A stretch of DNA of 64,000 nt. It comes from Actinomycetota bacterium. Lineage in GTDB: Bacteria; Actinomycetota; Acidimicrobiia; Acidimicrobiales; MedAcidi-G1. A program made the translations under genes and the position numbers. Of the stretch, positions 35,661 through 43,542 are shown piece after piece. The notes beneath the pieces were generated by a model. It ran no database searches, was not told where the DNA came from, and saw only the letters and a program-made list of their open reading frames with translations. The stretch covers positions 288,256 through 352,255 of the forward strand of contig JACNLA010000028.1 of assembly GCA_014381745.1 (NCBI GenBank), in the 5' to 3' direction. Within the stretch, counting starts at the first letter, position 1; every line of letters begins with the position of its first letter.

Positions 35661-36713
35661 TCAACTGTTGGCTGAACCTGAGAAGTCGTTCAGGCCGAGC
35701 ACCTGTCGCTCATCGACGGTCACGTTCATCACGTACTCATCAAGCGGGATTCCCGTGGCATCAGCCGACCTCACCAGCCCGTTGAAGATGGCCACCGTGG
35801 CTGCCGCATCCACCAGGCCTCCCGGACCAACCACCTCAAGCATCTGGTAGTCGAGCTCCCGTGCCGACGCAGGATCGTGATGTGCGGCTTCGGCATAGGC
35901 GACAAGCAGATCGCCGTGGGGCACGCTGCTCTCCCCTCCCTGTCCGATCGTTCCGGCCAGGTCGACCGTCTGGTCGAGGGCATTGCTGCTCTCACGGAGC
36001 AGCATCACGTGTGACGACGTTCAGTAGAAGCACTCGTTCAGGGCAGAGGTGCGGGCAGCCAGCAGCTCAATCTGAGGGCGGCTCAAAGACCGGTGACTCC
36101 AGACCATTTCGAAGAACTCGCTGCCGTCGTACATGCTCGAGACCATCGCCAGGCGTCGGTCATTGTCGGCTGGCACGTAGGAGAGCGCCCTCGCCACGTT
36201 GGGGCCCTTCCAGCCATTGACCAGCCACGGTACGTAGGCCCCTCCAGCTGCGACACCCTCCGGCACTCCCCCAGCTGCCTCGCCGGCAACGACGGCAGGC
36301 AAGGTCTGGCGGGGCCTGCCGAGCAGCTCACAGAACATGTCGATCGGAACGGTGAGCACCACCAGGGCCACAAGCTCCACGTAGCGGCCAGGACCCATCA
36401 GGTCGATGGCCTCCTCAGCCCACGTGGCTTCTATCCGACCCGATTCTGCGGCTACACGCCGGACCACCTCGAGAGTCAGATCCGAGATGCCAGGCCCGTC
36501 AGACCGGTCAAGGTCGCACAGAGACGGAACCGCCTCACCGATGGGACGTGGCCCAGCAGTCATCGCCAGCCTTGAGGCCTCAACAATCGCCAGGCGTTGA
36601 GCCCCCGTCCACCAGGTTCCGGGTCGGCCGAGGCCATCCCATGCCTCCTCAAAGGCATCCAGGATCGACCCTGTGACCGGGTGTTCAAAGGAGTCCTGCG
36701 GGAAGGCTGGCAT
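35661..36713 (-). CDS. AhpD/CMD-family peroxidase-like selenoprotein (TGA at 36021-36023 read as Sec)
   Basis: Read through one in-frame TGA, this is a 350-residue protein with Sec231. Up to the TGA it is 230 codons from ATG 36713; after it the same frame continues for 119 codons to TGA 35661-35663. Around the codon the sequence is E216, eleven residues, C228-F-Y-U231-T-S-S-H235. This fits the AhpD active site E-x11-C-x2-C-x3-H with the resolving Cys replaced. The rest (PRQTLPAVVAGEAAGGVPEG, then DYQMLEVVGPGGLVDAAATV) is typical of carboxymuconolactone decarboxylase/peroxidase-related proteins. A SECIS-like hairpin follows the TGA. Selenocysteine genes (selA-D) are not in this window, so a recent nonsense mutation cannot be fully excluded. 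Confidence 0.8.
35984..36004 (-). promoter_or_regulatory. Bacterial SECIS-like stem-loop
   Basis: On the minus strand, an 8-bp perfect stem (TGCTGCTC/GAGCAGCA) closes a 5-nt loop CGTGA. The loop begins 24 nt after the TGA and has G at its second position. This agrees with the described bacterial SECIS rules: loop 16-37 nt from UGA, a small apical loop, and a G in its first two bases. It would recruit SelB with Sec-tRNA. Confidence 0.72.
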
Positions 36714-36937
36714 AGCCGGCAACCTAGTGCTGTTGAGGGTCCGAGCCCTCAGCAGATGTGCCTCCTGACACTGTCCGCTGCTCCGTCCAACCTTGCCGCT
36801 ACCCTTGTTGCTGCTCCGGTCGGCTTGGCTGACCGGTGGGTTCGCAGGCGGGCATTGGTTCTTCCAGTCGTTGTGAACCACTTTCCAGACCTTTCGACCT
36901 CTCCGAACGTGCAGAGGCGCCGCGAACCACCAAACAA

Positions 36938-36953
36938 CCCGCGCAATCGCGGG
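36938..36953 (+). promoter_or_regulatory. Hairpin abutting ribosome site of DEAD-box helicase
   Basis: CCCGCG-CAAT-CGCGGG, a 6-bp stem with a tetraloop, ends one base before the AAGGAG ribosome site of the helicase gene. It could influence initiation; no direct evidence. Confidence 0.35.
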
Positions 36954-36964
36954 CAAGGAGCAAG

Positions 36965-38584
36965 ATGTCCCCCACCTTCAGCGATCTGGGTGTTCCCGAT
37001 CGCATCTGCGAGGCCCTCGAGCGACGAGGGATCACAGAACCATTCGAGATCCAGGCGACCACGATCGCCGATGCCATGGCCGGTCGCGATGTATGCGGCC
37101 GAGCCCCCACCGGTTCGGGAAAGACCCTGGCCTTCGGTATTCCGCTGGTCGCCGGAGTCGAAAAGGCCAAGCCGCGTCAACCACGCGCCCTCGTGCTGGC
37201 ACCCACCCGGGAACTGGCTGAACAGATCTCAACCGAACTCCGGACCTTCGCCGGCAAGGTGAAGATCGGCGTCGTTTACGGTGGTGTTGGCTACGGCCCC
37301 CAACTGAACGCCCTCCGGAACGGTGTCGACATTCTCGTTGCATGCCCCGGTCGTCTCGAGGACCTGATAGAGCAGGGAGCCCTCTCCCTCTCCCACGTAG
37401 ACCGGGTGGTGTTGGATGAGGCCGACCGGATGGCCGACATGGGCTTCATGCCCGCTGTGCGCCGCCTGCTCGACCAGACCAACCCTGACCGCCAGACTGT
37501 TCTCTTCTCGGCCACCCTCGACGGAGACGTCGCCAAGCTCACCCGCGACTATCAGCAAGATCCTGTCAACCACGAGGTCGGCGAGGAAACGCCCGACATC
37601 ACAGCTGCCAGCCACGTCTTCTGGAAAGCCGCTCAGGCCGACCGGCGCGAGATCACCGCTGAAGCTGTCGGTGCCGCCTGGCCTGCGATCATCTTCTGTC
37701 GTACACGCCACGGATCTGACAGGCTCGCACGTCAGCTGAGCAAGGAAGGCCTCAAGACGGCAGCCATTCACGGAGGCCGCAGTCAGGCCCAGCGCACCCG
37801 CGCACTTGCCGACTTCAGCAATGGCCGGGTTCACGCTCTGGTGGCTACCGATGTCGCAGCTCGTGGCATCCACGTCGACGGTGTCGCATCGGTCATTCAC
37901 TTCGATCCGCCCGAGGACCACAAGGCCTACGTTCACCGTTCGGGTCGCACAGCACGCGCTGGCGAGAGCGGCGTCGTCATCTCCCTCGTTCAGCCAAATC
38001 AGATGAAGGACATGAAGCGCATGCAGCGCCAGATCGGCCTTGACGAGCCCTTCCTAGAGCCCGACTCTGCCGTGCTGCGGAGGCTCTCACCGGTACCGGT
38101 GAAGACGCTGGAATATTCCCGCACCGGATCTACCGGCGAAGTCCGGAGTCGATCCGGTGAGTCCCGAGATGGCCGCTCCCAGAACAGGTCAGGTAAGAAC
38201 AAGGCCCATCGTTCCCGCAACGGAGGTTCTGCAGGTAGGAACCAGCAGCGGCGCAACGACACAGGCTCTGGAAACAACTCGGGCGGCAGCAACCGCAGCG
38301 GCTCCGAGGGCGGCAACCGCAACTCGGGCGGCAGCAACCGCAGCGGCTCCGAGGGCGGCAACCGCAAGTCAGGCGCCAGGAATGCTTCGGGCAGCGGCAG
38401 CCGTAACGGATCCGGAAACCGGAACTCCTCAGGCGCAGGGTCATCCGGCAGCGCCGGCAAGACCGGCAGAGCCGGCAACGGAAAGGGCTCTGGCGGCAAC
38501 AAGCGCGGTAGGCATGCTGCCAACCCAGCCAACGGCGGCAACAGGAAGGCCCGAAGGGCTCACCTGCAGCGCACCAGCGGCTGA
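36965..38584 (+). CDS. DEAD-box RNA helicase with Gly/Ser/Asn/Arg-rich tail
   Basis: A 539-residue ATP-dependent RNA helicase. Core motifs in order: Q motif (FEIQATTIADAM), I (APTGSGKT), Ia (APTRELAEQ), II (VLDEADRM), III (FSATLD), V (ATDVAARGIHVDG), VI (HRSGRTARAGESG). After residue about 390 comes a disordered basic tail rich in Gly, Ser, Asn and Arg, typical of RhlE/CsdA-like proteins and useful for RNA binding or condensation. The start is ATG 36965. A cold-shock protein gene follows 117 bp downstream, which suggests a role in cold or RNA-structure stress. Confidence 0.93.
   Translation: MSPTFSDLGVPDRICEALERRGITEPFEIQATTIADAMAGRDVCGRAPTGSGKTLAFGIPLVAGVEKAKPRQPRALVLAPTRELAEQISTELRTFAGKVKIGVVYGGVGYGPQLNALRNGVDILVACPGRLEDLIEQGALSLSHVDRVVLDEADRMADMGFMPAVRRLLDQTNPDRQTVLFSATLDGDVAKLTRDYQQDPVNHEVGEETPDITAASHVFWKAAQADRREITAEAVGAAWPAIIFCRTRHGSDRLARQLSKEGLKTAAIHGGRSQAQRTRALADFSNGRVHALVATDVAARGIHVDGVASVIHFDPPEDHKAYVHRSGRTARAGESGVVISLVQPNQMKDMKRMQRQIGLDEPFLEPDSAVLRRLSPVPVKTLEYSRTGSTGEVRSRSGESRDGRSQNRSGKNKAHRSRNGGSAGRNQQRRNDTGSGNNSGGSNRSGSEGGNRNSGGSNRSGSEGGNRKSGARNASGSGSRNGSGNRNSSGAGSSGSAGKTGRAGNGKGSGGNKRGRHAANPANGGNRKARRAHLQRTSG
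38276..38365 (+). repeat. Perfect 45-bp tandem duplication in helicase tail
   Basis: Two adjacent identical 45-bp units (38276-38320 and 38321-38365) encode a 15-residue Asn/Ser/Gly/Arg repeat. The lack of any difference between copies indicates a recent duplication. Confidence 0.9.
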
Positions 38585-38701
38585 CATCGAATAGCAGTAA
38601 TACCCAATGAGTGGTTCTGGAACGGACCGCCCGTAGGCTTCCATCACCGTGTCACTCACGGCACGGTTCAAGAATGTTCAACGAAAGCGAATGTGATTGT
38701 C

Positions 38702-38902
38702 ATGCCTCGCGGCACAGTAAAGTTTTTCAACTCCGAAAAAGGTTACGGTTTCATCTCTGTAGAAGGCGGAGAGGACGTTTTCGTCCACTACTCCAACATT
38801 GATGGTTCCGGATACAGGAGCCTCGACGAGGGCCAGACGGTCGAGTTCGAGGTGGGTGAAGGCCGTAAGGGCCCCGAAGCCCTCAACGTCCGTAAGGCCT
38901 AA
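38702..38902 (+). CDS. cspA: Cold-shock domain protein
   Basis: A 66-residue OB-fold protein with RNP1 KGYGFIS and RNP2 VFVHYS motifs; the whole length is one cold-shock domain. It binds single-stranded RNA/DNA and melts mRNA structure. It starts at ATG 38702 ([10 protein letters not shown]). A 117-bp leader after the helicase gene contains a small hairpin (CCGTG-TCACT-CACGG, 38647-38661). Confidence 0.95.
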   Translation: MPRGTVKFFNSEKGYGFISVEGGEDVFVHYSNIDGSGYRSLDEGQTVEFEVGEGRKGPEALNVRKA

Positions 38903-39068
38903 CCCGGGCAGTCTGCCCATCCGGCCCCTGCCCCTGAGGCACGGGCCGCAACTCTCACGGTGTAGCACGGGTCTGGCCTCGGCCTGCCCGTGCACATCTC
39001 ATCCGGCTTCGGGGCAACACCCCGGCCTCCGCTAGGTTCTCGACCCTGTCGAGACAAGTGGGGAGACC

Positions 39069-40799
39069 ATGGGGACACGCTGGATCATCGAAGGCAACAT
39101 TGACCAGCGCTGGCCCGTAAACACTCGTGGCAACGTCGGCGAGGTGTTTCCCGAGGTGATTACGGCCCTTGGCTACCACCTGGGGGTCGTTCCGGCCGAG
39201 AAGGCCTGGCGCGATGCCTACGCCGAGTTGGGCATCCAGAGTCCCGGCGACTTCGCCGGCGACGACCCTGTCATCATCGGCCTCTACGGGGGTTACTGCT
39301 ATCTGAACCTCTCGTACCTCAGAATGATGGGTGTCAGGGCGCCAGGCTCCTCTGCCGAAGCCATCGATGTCACGTTCTTTGGTGAGGGGAACCCGCCTCC
39401 CTACGTCGCCCGAAAGGGCGACAAGAGCCTGCGCTCCTCACTACGGATCCTTCGCACCGTCCTCAAGGCACTCGGCACAAAGAAACTTCCCGACATCGTC
39501 GCCGACAGCTTCCAACGAGCTGCAGCCTTCGAGGCACTCCGCCCGGACCTCGACGCTCCCGATGCGGAGCTGCTCGACTACATGTATGCCTTTCCAGAGG
39601 CCTTTGCTCCCCTGTTCGGCAACCACATGCAGACGACCGCTGTGGCGGGGATCGTCTCGGGCATCCTGGTCGACGCCTGCGCAGCGGCGGGCCAACCAGG
39701 ACTTGTAACACACCTTGTGGGTGCCTCTGGCGACGTTCACTCTGCCCGGTATGCAACCGACCTATACGAGATCGCGAAGGTCATTCGTGGACAGCCCACC
39801 GTCATGGAGGCTTTCGACGACGGAGTCGACGGGCTCCTTGAGCGAACAGGGGCAGATCCAGCCGCCGCCGACTTCCACTCGATGTTCCACTCGTTCCTGG
39901 ACACGCACGGCCACCGAGGCCCCAACGACTGGGAGCTCTCCGCAAGGACATGGGACAACACCCCGACGCTCGCATTGACTGCCCTCGACCGGATGAGGGT
40001 CGCCGACCACGATCTCTCTCCCGTCGATCGGCTGGTCGATGACGACGAGCGACGTCGTGCCGCAGCGGAAACGGTCCGTCCCCACCTCAACTTCATGGAC
40101 AAGGGCAACTTCGACAAGGCCCTCAGGGCTCTCCCGTTCTGGTCTCAGGCAAGAGAGGCCACCCGTGACCGGGCAGTTCGGGTCATGCTCCCCGTGAAGC
40201 AGGTCTACCGCGAGCTCGTGCGCCGCAGCATCGAACGGGGAGGCAGCGCCGGCCCGATCGAGGTGGCGCTTCTTGATCCGGTCAGCGAACTCCCCCACTA
40301 TCTGAAAGACCCGTCCACAATGGCCGGCATGCTCTCAGACCGCTCAGCTCTGCGGGATCGTTTCGCTGCCGTCGAGCCTCCGTTCTTCATCGCCTCCCAG
40401 GATGAGGTGCCCACGATCGAGGAACTGGAGAGCGTCGCCGCCAGCGTGGCACCCACTGTCGCAGCTACATCGGGAGCCGTCCTGACCGGCGATGCCGGTG
40501 CCAGCGGTGTGGCCCGCGGACGCGCACGGGTCATCCAGGATCCTGCCGACGGGGCGGCCCTTGAACCCGGAGACGTGCTGGTGGCACCCATCACCGACCC
40601 TGCATGGACCCCGCTGTTCCTTCCCGCCGCCGCCGTTGTGGTTAACGTCGGCGCCCTGATGAGCCACGCTGTGATCGTGGCGAGGGAGTTGGCGATCCCG
40701 TGTGTGATCGCCCTTGAGGGAGCAACGGACCTGATCCCCGACGGTGCCCTGGTCGAGGTGGACGGCACCGCCGGCACGGTCACCCTGATCGAGGCCTGA
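39069..40799 (+). CDS. PEP-utilising-enzyme-like protein with swivelling His domain
   Basis: A 576-residue protein. The C-terminal 80 residues are the phosphohistidine domain of PEP synthase-like enzymes, with H533 in GALMSHAVIVARELAIPCVI and DVLVAPITDPAWTPLF before it. The N-terminal 450 residues are not an ATP-grasp domain but resemble the middle and linker part of rifampicin phosphotransferase-like proteins (DTHGHRGPNDWELSARTW). A complete phosphotransferase would need an ATP-binding subunit, which is not adjacent. Function unknown; perhaps a partner of a separately encoded ATP-grasp protein. Confidence 0.75.
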   Translation: MGTRWIIEGNIDQRWPVNTRGNVGEVFPEVITALGYHLGVVPAEKAWRDAYAELGIQSPGDFAGDDPVIIGLYGGYCYLNLSYLRMMGVRAPGSSAEAIDVTFFGEGNPPPYVARKGDKSLRSSLRILRTVLKALGTKKLPDIVADSFQRAAAFEALRPDLDAPDAELLDYMYAFPEAFAPLFGNHMQTTAVAGIVSGILVDACAAAGQPGLVTHLVGASGDVHSARYATDLYEIAKVIRGQPTVMEAFDDGVDGLLERTGADPAAADFHSMFHSFLDTHGHRGPNDWELSARTWDNTPTLALTALDRMRVADHDLSPVDRLVDDDERRRAAAETVRPHLNFMDKGNFDKALRALPFWSQAREATRDRAVRVMLPVKQVYRELVRRSIERGGSAGPIEVALLDPVSELPHYLKDPSTMAGMLSDRSALRDRFAAVEPPFFIASQDEVPTIEELESVAASVAPTVAATSGAVLTGDAGASGVARGRARVIQDPADGAALEPGDVLVAPITDPAWTPLFLPAAAVVVNVGALMSHAVIVARELAIPCVIALEGATDLIPDGALVEVDGTAGTVTLIEA

Positions 40800-40821
40800 C
40801 CGGACCCTCTTTCACCATCTC

Positions 40822-40842
40822 GATGGCCATACCCATGGCATC
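40822..40842 (+). terminator. Possible hairpin between 40799 and 40861 genes
   Basis: GATG-G-CCAT, loop ACCC, then ATGG-CATC: an 8-bp stem with one bulged G. It is weak and has no T-run. Confidence 0.3.
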
Positions 40843-40860
40843 ACAGGTAGATTCGCCCCG

Positions 40861-41853
40861 ATGAGCATCTTCAGCGACCTTCTCGAAGCCCGGGGTCACC
40901 TGATCCTTGACGGCGCCATGGGAACACAGTTGTTCGACGCCGGCCTTACCGCCGGTGATGCACCAGAGTTGTGGAATCTGGATCACCCCGAGAAGGTGAG
41001 CGACATCCACCGCTCCTACGTGACTGCCGGGTCTGACATCGTGCTGACCAACACCTTCGGCGGAAACCGGCACCGGCTGAAACTCCACAACCTGCAGGAA
41101 CGCGTCGCCGAGATCAACGCCGCCGGGGTGAGGTGCGCCAGGGTCGCAGCAGACAACTCTGACCGGACCGTGCTCGTTGCAGGTTCGATGGGACCGACCG
41201 GAGAATTGATTGCTCCTCTCGGAGCACTCTCAGAAGCTGACACCGAGGCAGCGTTCGCCGAGCAGGCCGAGGCACTCGAAGCCGGCGGAGCAGACCTCAT
41301 CTGGATAGAGACCCTCAGCGACCTGCCGGCAGTCGAGGCGGCACTCCGTGGCGCCAGACGTGCAACCGGCCTGCCGGTCGTGGCAACCCTCAGCTTCGAC
41401 ACAGCAGGGCGCACAATGATGGGCCTAACTGGAACAGAGGCAGGCCAGCGCCTGGCCGAACTGGGTATCGACGGAGTTGGTGCTAACTGTGGGGCCAACC
41501 TGGCCGACACAGAGGCTGCCGTAGCTGACATCAGGGCCGCCGCTGGCGAGACGCCGGTCGCCTCCAAGGCCAACGCCGGTATCCCCGTCTGGAAGGGATC
41601 CGAACTGTCCTACGACGGTACGCCCGAGGTGCTCGCCGCCCATGCATGCCGGGCACGTGACGCCGGTGCCAACCTCATCGGTGCCTGCTGTGGCAGCACC
41701 CCCGCCCACATCTCGATGATGGCCGACGTGCTCGCTGGGCGAATCCCGGTTCCTGACATCGGGCCACCCGAGGGAACCCGGGTCGACGATGCCGCAATAG
41801 ACCCTGACCACCACCGGTCCGGCCGGCGATCAGGTCGGCGCCGACGGGCCTGA
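40861..41853 (+). CDS. Homocysteine S-methyltransferase family protein
   Basis: A 330-residue TIM-barrel protein that transfers a methyl group to homocysteine, forming methionine. DGAMGTQLFDAGL at the start, TNTFGGNRHRL, and the zinc ligands in GANCG and GACCGSTP are intact. It resembles betaine/S-methylmethionine-type enzymes and the N-terminal module of MetH. The methyl donor is not evident; it could be a betaine. The C-terminal 15 residues are Arg-rich. No riboswitch is recognisable upstream. Confidence 0.87.
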   Translation: MSIFSDLLEARGHLILDGAMGTQLFDAGLTAGDAPELWNLDHPEKVSDIHRSYVTAGSDIVLTNTFGGNRHRLKLHNLQERVAEINAAGVRCARVAADNSDRTVLVAGSMGPTGELIAPLGALSEADTEAAFAEQAEALEAGGADLIWIETLSDLPAVEAALRGARRATGLPVVATLSFDTAGRTMMGLTGTEAGQRLAELGIDGVGANCGANLADTEAAVADIRAAAGETPVASKANAGIPVWKGSELSYDGTPEVLAAHACRARDAGANLIGACCGSTPAHISMMADVLAGRIPVPDIGPPEGTRVDDAAIDPDHHRSGRRSGRRRRA

Positions 41854-41866
41854 ACACAGCGCCCCT

Positions 41867-42715
41867 TCAGAGGCCCTCCAGGACACGGTCGGCTGCCTCT
41901 CCTCCCTGCACGATCAGATGGTGAGCATCATCGAAGTCGTAGTCGACGTCGGGGTCTTCCGGGGGCATCTCAATGTGAAGAACGTCCAGCCCTGAGGGGA
42001 CGTCCTGCCACTGTTGCCGCGTCAGCTCGGCTGCCGCCGCCCTGAAACCGGTGAGCATGAGCGAAAGCGCCGTCTGCTTGCCGGGTGGAAGAAAGCGTGA
42101 GGCCACGTCCAAGACGACCATGCGCGTCGGGCGGAGTGAAACCGCATATCGGAGTGGGATGTTTGAGACGATGCCACCATCGAGGTGCATGTCTCCGTCG
42201 GGCAGCTCAACAGCAGGGAACACGCCTGGAATTGCTGTGGATGCACAGAGGATGTCGACCGCTGGACCGTGTCTCCACCAGCAGAGACGCCCGGTTGAGG
42301 CGGCCGTGGTACCTGCGTGAAACGGAATGGTCGTGTCTCCGATGTCGGCAACGGGGACCTGCTCCTCGATTATCTGGCGGAGTTTCTGGCCACTGTCGAA
42401 GCTTGGCCTCCCCCTCATGATCGATGCCACGGTACGAACGATGTTGCTCTTCATAGGGGACTTGTCGACCAGGCTCCGCCAGACCTCCTCTAGGTCTCCC
42501 ACCTGCTCCAGAGTCGGCGAATGGGCGATGGAAATACCGTTGAGGGCTCCGGCTGAAACCCCTACAACCTGGTCGGGGAATATGCCCTGTTCGAACAGAG
42601 ACCGGATCATGCCGACCTGGGCGGCCCCCCGTACGGCCCCCCCGGAGAGCACGAACACGGTGTTGGGTTGCGGTGCCTGTCGGCCGAACCGCCTCAAAAA
42701 CCCCCGGAGTGCCAT
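41867..42715 (-). CDS. Patatin-like phospholipase
   Basis: A 282-residue patatin-family hydrolase with a Ser-Asp dyad. The oxyanion motif is SGGAVRGAAQVGMI, the nucleophile elbow GVSAGAL, and the catalytic Asp DGGIVSNIPL. It acts on phospholipid or other acyl esters. No signal peptide. The start is ATG 42715 (MALRGFLRRFG). Tail-to-tail with the homocysteine methyltransferase gene and divergent from the methyltransferase at 42797. Confidence 0.87.
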   Translation of the reverse strand: MALRGFLRRFGRQAPQPNTVFVLSGGAVRGAAQVGMIRSLFEQGIFPDQVVGVSAGALNGISIAHSPTLEQVGDLEEVWRSLVDKSPMKSNIVRTVASIMRGRPSFDSGQKLRQIIEEQVPVADIGDTTIPFHAGTTAASTGRLCWWRHGPAVDILCASTAIPGVFPAVELPDGDMHLDGGIVSNIPLRYAVSLRPTRMVVLDVASRFLPPGKQTALSLMLTGFRAAAAELTRQQWQDVPSGLDVLHIEMPPEDPDVDYDFDDAHHLIVQGGEAADRVLEGL

Positions 42716-42796
42716 TGCATGATCCTCCCACGTCCGGATGCTCCGCAGGCTCCTTGTTCTCCTTTCCCACGCCCGGCGACCGATAGCGTCCTGTCG

Positions 42797-43441
42797 ATGC
42801 CGATCAAACACCTTGACCCGATCCAAGCGGTCGCCGTCTCAGACGTCTACTCGGGCTCGGTCCACCCGATGAGGGAGGTGACTCGCTCCGTCGCCTTTGA
42901 CAAGGGCTGGAGTCCGGACCGCCTCGAGTCCGTAAAGGGACTCTTTGACGGTCTGGCGTCCGAATGGACCGCTAGTCGTAATGACCCTGATCGTTCACTG
43001 CCCCTACTTGACGCGCTGGAGCGCGGCAAGGTTGAGGGTCGGCTGGCGCTGGAGTTGGGAGCGGGTACCTGTCTCTTCACCGGAGCTCTCTGTTCGCGAT
43101 TCGCTTCGGTTATCGCCTTGGATCTCGCTCCCGAAATGCTGTCTCATGCGGTGACCGACAAAGCCCCGCTCGTAAACGCCGACTCGTCGATGCTGCCCTT
43201 TCGAGATGGTGTCGCCGACGTGATCGTTCTGGTGAACATGCTGCTGTTTCCCACAGAGGTGGAGCGCTGCCTCGCTCCGGGCGGCAGGATCGTCTGGGTC
43301 AGCAGCCGTGCCGAGGACACGCCGATCCACCTCTCAGCTGAGGACCTTGAAGCCGCCATGTCCACAACCCGAACCACGACCTGGACAGGCGTGTCATCAC
43401 GTGCATGGACAGGTTCCTGGTGCGTCCTGAGAAGGACATAG
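42797..43441 (+). CDS. SAM-dependent methyltransferase (short, UbiE-like)
   Basis: A 214-residue class I methyltransferase. Motif I is LALELGAGTCLFTGALC, the acidic loop ALDLAPEML, and motif IV region VADVIVLVNMLLFP. The final stretch (TWTGVSSRAWTGSWCVLRR) keeps a plausible strand pattern, so I see no frameshift. The substrate is unknown. It starts at ATG 42797; frames upstream overlap the patatin gene. Confidence 0.75.
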   Translation: MPIKHLDPIQAVAVSDVYSGSVHPMREVTRSVAFDKGWSPDRLESVKGLFDGLASEWTASRNDPDRSLPLLDALERGKVEGRLALELGAGTCLFTGALCSRFASVIALDLAPEMLSHAVTDKAPLVNADSSMLPFRDGVADVIVLVNMLLFPTEVERCLAPGGRIVWVSSRAEDTPIHLSAEDLEAAMSTTRTTTWTGVSSRAWTGSWCVLRRT

Positions 43442-43461
43442 GCGCGCTCTGAAATCGCTCC

Positions 43462-43511
43462 TACTGGTCCGACCGCCTAGTACCTGCTTTACTGGTCGCT
43501 CCGATAGGCGG
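43462..43511 (+). promoter_or_regulatory. Leader with hairpin and direct repeats before trpB2
   Basis: TACTGGTC occurs twice, at 43462-43469 and 43490-43497 (28 bp apart). CCGCCTA (43473-43479) pairs with TAGGCGG (43505-43511). I find no T-box or leader peptide. It may be an operator or an RNA structure; uncertain. Confidence 0.35.
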
Positions 43512-43542
43512 AACACGACGACCTCAAAGGGGACCCGACACA

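Noticed and set aside
36021..36023. Reading the TGA as an ordinary stop, leaving a truncated gene and a separate 115-residue protein
   Set aside because: The frame, the active-site pattern and the hairpin all agree with one protein. The downstream ATG has no ribosome site and would start within the active-site helix.
42797..43441. Frameshift near the C-terminus of the methyltransferase (Thr/Trp-rich stretch)
   Set aside because: The last residues keep a strand-like pattern and a normal stop, and no better continuation is visible in other frames.
43442..43542. T-box or tryptophan leader peptide before trpB2
   Set aside because: No T-box consensus, specifier loop or Trp-codon run could be found.
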